Below, in pieces: positions 5,374-9,405 of a stretch of DNA of 9,405 nt (positions are counted from its first letter, which is position 1; each line of letters starts with the position of its first letter). Source of the stretch: Pseudomonadota bacterium. Lineage in GTDB: Bacteria > Pseudomonadota > Alphaproteobacteria > Caulobacterales > Caulobacteraceae. The stretch is taken from NCBI GenBank assembly GCA_023432855.1, contig JAEZEZ010000100.1, positions 1 to 9,405 of the forward strand. Direction: 5' to 3'. The notes beneath the pieces were generated by a model. That model ran no database searches, was not told where the DNA came from, and was given only the letters and a program-made list of their open reading frames with translations. The position numbers were made by a program, and so were the translations under genes.

Positions 5374-6717
5374 ATGCCCGTCTTCCGCCACGTCCTCGGC
5401 AACAACCTGGTCGCCAACATCACCAACTACACGGTGTGGTTCGCGCTGACCTTCTGGGTCTATCTCGAGACCCGCTCGGTGTTCGCCACCGGCATGATCG
5501 CCGGCATCTACCTGGCGCTGACCGCGGGGCTCGGCTTCTGGCTGGGCAGCCTGGTTGACCACCACCGCAAGAAGCGCGTGATGATGGCGTCAAGCGCCGT
5601 CTCCTTCGTCCTCTACGGCGCGGCCCTGGTCATGCTGCTGCTGGTCCCCGATGAACGCCTGCGGGTGGTGGCGGCCGCGCCGCTGTGGATCTTCATCTGG
5701 CTGGTCATGCTGGGGGTGATCGCGGGCAACTCGCGCACCATCGCCCTGCCGACCCTGGTCACCCTGCTGGTCCCGGCCGAGCGCCGCGACCGGGCCAACG
5801 GCCTGGTCGGCATGGTCACCGGCTTCGGCTTCCTCACCACCTCGGCCATCAGCGGCTTCCTGGTGGCCTGGGGCGGCATGCTCTACGCGCTGGCGCTGGC
5901 CATGGCGCTGTCGGCCGCGGCCTTCGCCCACCTCGCCTGGGTCCCGCTGGTCGAGCCCGAACCGGGCGCCGCCGACGCGGGCGAGGGGCCTGAGGGGGAG
6001 ACCGCCCCGCGCGTGCGCCGCGTCGACATCGCCGGCACCATCCGGGTGATCGCCGCCGTCCCCGGCCTCTTCGCCCTGATCTTCTTCGCCAGCTTCAACA
6101 ACTTCCTGGGCGGGGTGTTCATGGCCCTGCTCGACGCCTACGGCCTGTCGCTGATGCCGGTGCAGGCGTGGGGCCTGCTGTGGGCGGTGGTGTCGTGCGC
6201 CTTCATCCTCAGCGGCATCGTCATCGCGCGCGCGGGCCTCGGCGCGCGGCCGCTGCGCACCCTGCTGCTGGCGAACCTGGCCATGTGGACGACGGCGGCG
6301 ATCTTCACCGTGCAGTCGTCCGTCCCGCTGCTGGCCGCCGGCTGCCTGATCTGGCTGTTCCTCAGCCCCTACGCCGAGGCGGCCGAGCACACGACGCTGC
6401 AGAGGGTGGTGCCCTACGAACGCCAGGGCCGGGTGTTCGGCTTCGCCCAGTCGGTGGAACAGGCCGCCTCGCCGCTCACCGCCTTCCTGGTCGCGCCCCT
6501 GACCCAGTTCCTGGTCATCCCGTTCATGACCTCGGGCGCGGGCGCCGCAGCCATCGGCGACTGGTTCGGCCGCGGCCCCGAGCGCGGCATCGCCCTGGTC
6601 TTCACCATCGCCGGCCTGATCGGCGTGGCCGTCACCGTCCTGGCCCTCAACTCCCGCCAGTACCGCCAGCTCAGCGCCGCCTACGCCGAAGCGCCGGACC
6701 CGGGGGCGGGGGGGTAG
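5374..6717 (+). CDS. MFS transporter, 447 aa
   Basis: A 12-helix major facilitator superfamily permease in the inner membrane, probably an exporter driven by proton exchange. The family's motif A is clear after the second helix: G-S-L-V-D-H-H-R-K-K-R (58-68). The two halves are joined by an acidic loop at about 193-220. In the C-terminal half, Q-R-V-V-P-Y-E-R-Q-G-R-V-F-G-F-A-Q-S-V-E-Q resembles the conserved P-x-E-x-Q-G-R-V-F stretch of EntS-like (MFS_3) exporters. The substrate is unknown. The start at 5374 begins directly before the first helix region. No Shine-Dalgarno sequence is near: GGAG at 5348-5351 is 22 nt away, inside a hairpin. It is monocistronic, and a hairpin 13 nt after its stop (6731-6750) starts a repeat element. 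The neighbouring VOC gene is on the opposite strand, so a shared resistance operon is not indicated. Confidence 0.9.
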   Translation: MPVFRHVLGNNLVANITNYTVWFALTFWVYLETRSVFATGMIAGIYLALTAGLGFWLGSLVDHHRKKRVMMASSAVSFVLYGAALVMLLLVPDERLRVVAAAPLWIFIWLVMLGVIAGNSRTIALPTLVTLLVPAERRDRANGLVGMVTGFGFLTTSAISGFLVAWGGMLYALALAMALSAAAFAHLAWVPLVEPEPGAADAGEGPEGETAPRVRRVDIAGTIRVIAAVPGLFALIFFASFNNFLGGVFMALLDAYGLSLMPVQAWGLLWAVVSCAFILSGIVIARAGLGARPLRTLLLANLAMWTTAAIFTVQSSVPLLAAGCLIWLFLSPYAEAAEHTTLQRVVPYERQGRVFGFAQSVEQAASPLTAFLVAPLTQFLVIPFMTSGAGAAAIGDWFGRGPERGIALVFTIAGLIGVAVTVLALNSRQYRQLSAAYAEAPDPGAGG

Positions 6718-6730
6718 GGGACGCGGACTT

Positions 6731-6932
6731 TCCTCCTCGGATGAGGAGGACGGACCGGCGTACCGGAGCGCCCGCAGGCGCGCAGGTCCACGCCGGAGGT
6801 GGAGAAAGGCAGCGCTACGGTTGGGGAGTCGCCCCGCCGACGTCGGCGTTTCCTCCGCCATCTCCCGCGCGAGAATCTACGCGGCTGACGCCGCTCCGAT
6901 GCGCGGGGCGATGGCTTCCTCCGCCGAGGAAG
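6731..6932. repeat. Structured hairpin-bounded repeat element, copy A
   Basis: The element fills the gap between the MFS and VOC genes. The left end is the hairpin TCCTCCTC-GGAT-GAGGAGGA (6731-6750) and the right end is CTTCCTC-CGCC-GAGGAAG (6915-6932). Module 1 (6755-6796) has outer stem CCGGCGT/ACGCCGG, internal loop bases CCGGA and GCAGGTC, and inner stem GCGCC-CGCA-GGCGC. Module 2, read on the minus strand (6914-6858), has outer stem CCATC/GATGG plus CCCGCGC/GCGCGGG, internal bases ATCGGA and GTAGATTCTC, and inner stem GCGGC-GTCA-GCCGC. The middle has further small stems. It is non-coding. The first hairpin may also end MFS transcripts. Confidence 0.75.
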
Positions 6933-6944
6933 AGGCGTTGCCCC

Positions 6945-7340
6945 CTACGTCCCCGGCGCGCCCGCCGGGGCTTCCCACAGCTCGATGGCGTTGCCCTCGG
7001 GGTCGTGGATGCGCGCGAAGCGGCCGACGTCGGGGTGGTCCCAGTCGGCCCGCGTCTCGACCTCGATCCCCGCCGCCTTCAGCGAGGCGATCAGCTCGTC
7101 GATGCGGCTGACCCGGAAGTTGATCATGAACTGCCTGTCCGCCGCCCAGTAGTCGGTCTCGGCCCGGAACGGCGCGAACACCAGGGGCCCGCCCCGGGTC
7201 ATCCAGCACCACTCCTGCGCGTCGCCCGTCCCCTCGGCCGCGCAGCCCGACGCCACCCCCAGGTGCTCGCGGTACCACGCGTTCAGCGCGTCCGGGTCCT
7301 TCGCCCGGAAGAACAGTCCCCCCATCGCCAGCACCGGCAT
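6945..7340 (-). CDS. VOC-family (glyoxalase/bleomycin-resistance fold) protein, 131 aa
   Basis: A single-chain vicinal-oxygen-chelate protein made of two beta-alpha-beta-beta-beta repeats. The first begins G-G-L-F-F-R-A-K-D-P-D-A-L-N-A-W-Y-R-E-H-L-G. The second begins F-M-I-N-F-R-V-S-R-I-D-E-L-I-A-S-L-K-A-A-G-I and ends with the typical I-H-D-P-E-G-N-A-I-E-L-W-E (111-123). In the second repeat Glu120 (I-E-L-W) is at the usual metal-ligand position. The first-repeat ligand is not obvious, so it may be a binding protein or a divergent enzyme. Candidate roles in the family include glyoxalase, dioxygenase and antibiotic binding, and none can be chosen here. The start ATG (7338-7340) has GGGGAG seven nucleotides upstream. 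The gene stands alone between two mirror-image repeat elements. Confidence 0.9.
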   Translation of the reverse strand: MPVLAMGGLFFRAKDPDALNAWYREHLGVASGCAAEGTGDAQEWCWMTRGGPLVFAPFRAETDYWAADRQFMINFRVSRIDELIASLKAAGIEVETRADWDHPDVGRFARIHDPEGNAIELWEAPAGAPGT

Positions 7341-7364
7341 CGCATGTCTCCCCTGTTTCGCCGA

Positions 7365-7393
7365 ACCCTAGCAGTCGGTCAGCCGTGCGCCAT
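7365..7393 (-). promoter_or_regulatory. Candidate promoter of the VOC gene
   Basis: On the minus strand ATGGCGC (7387-7393) and GCTAGGGT (7365-7372) are separated by exactly 14 nt, the same geometry as the tRNA promoter. The predicted leader is about 20 nt and holds the GGGGAG ribosome site. The -35 starts 2 nt from the repeat element's hairpin. Confidence 0.4.
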
Positions 7394-7394
7394 G

Positions 7395-7608
7395 CTCCTT
7401 CCCTCCTCGGAGGGAAGGAGGGCCCCGCGCATCGGAGGCGTGGCGGCGCCGGAGATCCTGGCGCGGGAGGAAGAGTGGCATGCGCGAAGCGCACTCCTTC
7501 TGCCGTGCTGGCGGGCTTACGCCCGTTCCCTTTCTTCCTCCAGCGTGGGCCTGCGCCGCGACGCGGCTCCGGCACGCTGGGACCTCCTTCCCTCCCGGGA
7601 GGGAAGGA
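7395..7608. repeat. Structured hairpin-bounded repeat element, copy B (mirror image of copy A)
   Basis: The left hairpin is CTCCTTCCCTCC-TC-GGAGGGAAGGAG (7395-7420) and the right end is a perfect 24-bp palindrome centred on CCCGGG (7585-7608). Module 2 is on the plus strand (7424-7467): outer stem CCCGCGC/GCGCGGG, internal ATCGGA and GGAGATCCTG, inner stem GGCG/CGCC. Module 1 is on the minus strand (7580-7540): outer stem CCAGCGTG/CACGCTGG, internal CCGGA and GCAGGCC, inner stem GCCGC-GTC-GCGGC. A central 9-bp stem GGAGGAAGA/TCTTCCTCC (7466-7474, 7533-7541) joins them, with small hairpins inside. Sixteen bases (7422-7437) match copy A (6894-6909) exactly in inverted orientation. Confidence 0.75.
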
Positions 7609-7626
7609 TTAGGCGCTTTTCACCAA

Positions 7627-7663
7627 CCGCTCACCTCCCGCTCATGCCGCTCACCGGAGCGGC
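7627..7663 (+). promoter_or_regulatory. Three direct CCGCTCA repeats with hairpin upstream of membrane-protein gene
   Basis: CCGCTCA occurs at 7627-7633, 7638-7644 and 7647-7653, spaced 11 and 9 nt start to start. The last copy lies in a hairpin GCCGCTC-ACCG-GAGCGGC (7646-7663). The region is 20-70 nt upstream of the next gene's ribosome site, so it may be an operator or leader structure. No protein partner is known. Confidence 0.3.
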
Positions 7664-7699
7664 GGGCATGCTGGCGGCCTCAACGGAGGAACGAGGACG

Positions 7700-8266
7700 A
7701 TGACCGGACTGGCGCGGCTGCGGCGCGGGAGCCGCTGGACCCTTCTGATGTGGCTGGCGGGGGCGGGGCTGCTGCTGCTGCCGGCCGTAGCCATGCGGTT
7801 CACGGCGGAAGTGAGCTGGACCGCCTTCGACTTCGCCTTCGCCGGCGGCATGATCCTGGCGGCCTGCACGGCGGTGGAGCTGGCGGTGCGCGGCTCGTCC
7901 AGCCTGGCCTACCGCGCCGGCGTGGTCGTGGCGGTGGGTGTGGCCTTCGTGCTGGTCTGGGCGACCGGGGCGGTGGGGATCATCGGCGGCGAGGACAACC
8001 CGGCCAACGCCATGATCTTCGGCGTGCTGCTGGCCGCCGCGATCGGGGCGGCGGTCTCGGGCTTCCGCGCCGGCGGCATGGCCGCGGGCATGTTCGCCGC
8101 CGCCGCCATCCAGGCCGCCGTCGGCGCCGTCGCCCTGATCGGCCGGATGGGGGCCGAGGGCGCCGCCTGGCCGATGGACGTGATCGGCGCCACGGCGGTC
8201 TTCACCTGCGGCTGGCTGCTGGCCGGCGGCCTCTTCCGCCTCGCCCAGCGGGAGGTGCGGGGATGA
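7700..8266 (+). CDS. Conserved-type hypothetical membrane protein, 188 aa
   Basis: Six hydrophobic segments are visible at about residues 14-31, 43-63, 70-92, 103-121, 126-148 and 158-178. The layout W-T-A-F-D-F-A-F-A-G-G at 40-50, then Y-R-A-G-V-V-V-A-V-G (71-80), then A-V-G-I-I-G-G-E-D-N-P-A-N (91-103) and G-M-A-A-G-M-F-A-A-A resembles a widespread uncharacterised bacterial inner-membrane family with a G-x-E-D-N-P-A-N motif between helices. I recall it from experience and cannot name a function. The start is the ATG at 7700, with GGAGGA at 7685-7690 nine nucleotides upstream. Its stop overlaps the next start in ATGA, so the two proteins are probably made together. Arg/Lys distribution suggests the N-terminus (L-R-R-G-S-R) is cytoplasmic. 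Confidence 0.82.
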   Translation: MTGLARLRRGSRWTLLMWLAGAGLLLLPAVAMRFTAEVSWTAFDFAFAGGMILAACTAVELAVRGSSSLAYRAGVVVAVGVAFVLVWATGAVGIIGGEDNPANAMIFGVLLAAAIGAAVSGFRAGGMAAGMFAAAAIQAAVGAVALIGRMGAEGAAWPMDVIGATAVFTCGWLLAGGLFRLAQREVRG

Positions 8267-8514
8267 GCGGAGGCATGAAGCACATCCTCTTCACTGACGG
8301 GGCGCCCGACGCCGGCCTTGGCGTCTTCCAGGCCACCGAGGACGAGTTCGGGGTCATCTTCACCGCCGGCCGCCGCCGGGAAGCCGCCGCCGCCTTCCTC
8401 GCCCGCAAGGGCGCGCGACCGGGCCGCTCCATCCTGCAGGCCATAGGCCTGCGCCCCGCCCCCCGCACCGACCCCCGCCGGGTCCACGGCGTGCTGGTGT
8501 TCGGGGGAGGGTGA
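8263..8514 (+). CDS. Hypothetical small soluble protein, 83 aa
   Basis: Not recognised. It has no signal peptide or membrane segment. It begins M-S-G-G-M-K-H-I-L-F-T-D-G, contains an acidic strand-like region (Q-A-T-E-D-E-F-G-V-I-F-T-A-G, 23-36), a basic helix (R-R-R-E-A-A-A-A-F-L-A-R-K-G, 37-50) and a proline/arginine-rich C-terminal third ending L-V-F-G-G-G. The start overlaps the upstream stop (ATGA), and GGGAGG at 8250-8255 lies seven nucleotides before it. The second ATG (residue 5) has its purine run too close to be used. Translational coupling to the membrane protein suggests a shared function. The stop TGA sits in GGGTGAGGGG, a motif found in the neighbouring repeats, so the last glycines may derive from repeat sequence (inference). 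The same frame is open back to 7480 but that part is repeat and antisense translation. Confidence 0.65.
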   Translation: MSGGMKHILFTDGAPDAGLGVFQATEDEFGVIFTAGRRREAAAAFLARKGARPGRSILQAIGLRPAPRTDPRRVHGVLVFGGG

Positions 8515-8522
8515 GGGGCTAA

Positions 8523-8697
8523 CCCTCTCCCCTCGGGAGAGGGCCGGCTCCACGTCCCGGAGGCGCAAGCCGCAGGTCCACGTGGAGGGTGAGGGATGCG
8601 GGCCTTCCGGACAGGTCGCATCCCCCATCCCCCGCGCAGACCTCCGCCGCTATCGCGCCTCCGGTGCGCGGGCTCCGCCTTCGCCCCAGGGCGAAGG
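8523..8697. repeat. Structured hairpin-bounded repeat element, copy C
   Basis: The left hairpin is CCCTCTCCC-CTC-GGGAGAGGG (8523-8543) and the right hairpin is CCTTCGCCC-CA-GGGCGAAGG (8678-8697). Module 1 (8548-8587) has outer stem CTCCACGT/ACGTGGAG, internal CCGGA and GCAGGTC, and inner stem GGC-GCAA-GCC. A central stem GGGATGCG/CGCATCCC (8593-8600, 8617-8624) follows. Module 2, read on the minus strand (8672-8631), has outer stem CCCGCGC/GCGCGGG, internal ACCGGA and GGAGGTCT, and inner stem CGC-GATA-GCG. The right part overlaps the 3' end of the minus-strand membrane-protein gene. Confidence 0.75.
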
Positions 8698-9405
8698 AGG
8701 CTCCACCCGCCGCCGCGCCAGCACCAGGGCGCCGACCAGGCAGCCGCCGAACAGCAGGCCCTCGAGCCCGGCGGTCAGCGCCTGGGTGAGCGGGCCGAAG
8801 TCCGGCTCGCCGGCCAGCGCCCCCATGGCGTCCAGCCGCAGCCGCGCGCCGGGAAACTGCTTCGTCAGCAGGTCGAGGCTGCCGCCGAACAGCCGCCCGC
8901 CGGTCAGGGTCGCCGCCACCGCGCCGGCCGCCGCCAGCCCCCCGCCGAACAGCACCCCCCGCCGCAGCTTCAGCCTTCCTGGCGCCCGCGCCGCCAGCCA
9001 GGCGCCGGCGCCCACCCCGGCGCCCAGCAAGGCCCCTTCGTAGGCGCCGGTGATTCCCGCCGGCGCCTGGCCCACCAGCAGGTGGAAGGCGTCGAGCGCC
9101 GCCAGCTTGACCAGGCCCCCCACGGCCATGCCGCCGACCGCGCCGCCGAGGATGCTCCACGGCCGCTCGCGCCCGCCGGACAGCTCCGCCGCCGCGATCC
9201 CGAAGGCCACGCCCGCGCCGCCCAGCAGCGCCACTCCCATGGTGATCAGCGCCAGCACCAGCACCGCCGAGGCGGCGCCGGAGCCCGCGCCCAGCGCCTG
9301 GGCCGAGCCCGCGAACCCGTAGATCAGCCCGCCGATCAGCCCCGCCAGCGCCGCCCCCGCCACGCCGGCCCATCCCAGGGCCATGAGCCGGCCCCATGGG
9401 AACCC
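8650..9405 (-). CDS. Polytopic membrane protein, 5' end outside window (partial)
   Basis: The frame is open from the right edge to a TAG at 8650-8652, about 251 residues. An ATG at 9382-9384 is possible, but codons before it (G-F-P-W-G-R-L) run on smoothly and no clear ribosome site precedes it, so I treat the gene as continuing beyond the window. The protein is very rich in Gly, Ala and Leu, with hydrophobic stretches such as G-W-A-G-V-A-G-A-A-L-A-G-L-I-G-G-L-I-Y-G-F-A-G and V-L-V-L-A-L-I-T-M-G-V-A-L-L-G-G. I count about six to seven possible membrane segments. The family is not recognised. A polar region K-Q-F-P-G-A-R-L-R-L-D-A-M-G-A-L-A-G-E precedes the last helix. After R-R-R the final 18 residues (V-E-P-P-S-P-W-G-E-G-G to A-P-E-A-R) are mostly encoded by repeat copy C, so the original C-terminus was probably replaced or extended. 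Confidence 0.65.
   Translation of the reverse strand, partial: GFPWGRLMALGWAGVAGAALAGLIGGLIYGFAGSAQALGAGSGAASAVLVLALITMGVALLGGAGVAFGIAAAELSGGRERPWSILGGAVGGMAVGGLVKLAALDAFHLLVGQAPAGITGAYEGALLGAGVGAGAWLAARAPGRLKLRRGVLFGGGLAAAGAVAATLTGGRLFGGSLDLLTKQFPGARLRLDAMGALAGEPDFGPLTQALTAGLEGLLFGGCLVGALVLARRRVEPPSPWGEGGARAPEAR

Noticed and set aside
5590..6861. 423-aa minus-strand open frame
   Set aside because: Antisense to the MFS transporter, dominated by Gly, Asp, Gln, Arg and His with no fold or motif.
5374..7340. MFS exporter and VOC protein as a drug-resistance operon
   Set aside because: They are on opposite strands, each with its own candidate promoter, and are separated by a repeat element.
6168..7703. 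511-aa plus-strand open frame
   Set aside because: It overlaps the MFS gene out of frame, two repeats and the VOC gene antisense. Composition is typical of a GC-rich shadow frame.
6731..8697. CRISPR array
   Set aside because: The repeats are long, inverted, internally paired and unevenly spaced by genes. There are no short direct repeats with uniform spacers and no cas genes.

Overview
The window looks like chromosomal DNA of a high-GC alphaproteobacterium, most likely a member of the Caulobacteraceae (Caulobacter, Phenylobacterium or Brevundimonas type). This is inferred from the very GC-rich third codon positions, the protein families present, promoters with a GCTAG-type -10 resembling the Caulobacter housekeeping consensus, and intergenic spaces filled with GC-rich palindromic repeats. 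No species can be named from the sequence. There are no phage, plasmid, CRISPR, toxin-antitoxin or transposase genes.

Layout. 1-418: 3' end of a LysR-type regulator, convergent with a small XRE regulator (429-752). A tRNA-Gly(CCC) with encoded CCA (816-890, minus) has a good promoter overlapping the stop codon of a stand-alone GAF-domain protein (925-1440, minus). A small secreted or membrane protein with a seven-aspartate tail (1607-1864, plus) diverges from it. A minus-strand block follows: TraB/GumN-family lipoprotein (1872-2795), a palindromic repeat, an exported alpha/beta hydrolase (3006-3929), a 64-aa XRE regulator (3966-4160) and two small four-helix membrane proteins joined by an ATGA overlap (4165-4581 and 4578-4976). 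The last three form a tight cassette. Its promoter carries a palindrome (CCTTGTC-N5-GACAAGG) at the predicted transcription start, which suggests autoregulation by the XRE protein.

After a REP-like inverted repeat (5097-5233) comes an MFS transporter (5374-6717, plus), then a VOC-family protein (6945-7340, minus), an unknown six-helix membrane protein coupled by ATGA to an 83-aa unknown protein (7700-8266, 8263-8514, plus), and a polytopic membrane protein that enters from the right edge (8650-9405, minus).

The gene content is ordinary housekeeping or accessory chromosome. The most interesting signal is non-coding: three related elements (6731-6932, 7395-7608, 8523-8697), each about 175-215 nt, bounded by short perfect hairpins and holding two nested stem-loop modules. 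Between copies the stems change sequence but keep pairing, while the internal-loop bases stay constant. Two copies are mirror images around the VOC gene, and the third supplies the C-terminal codons of the last membrane protein.
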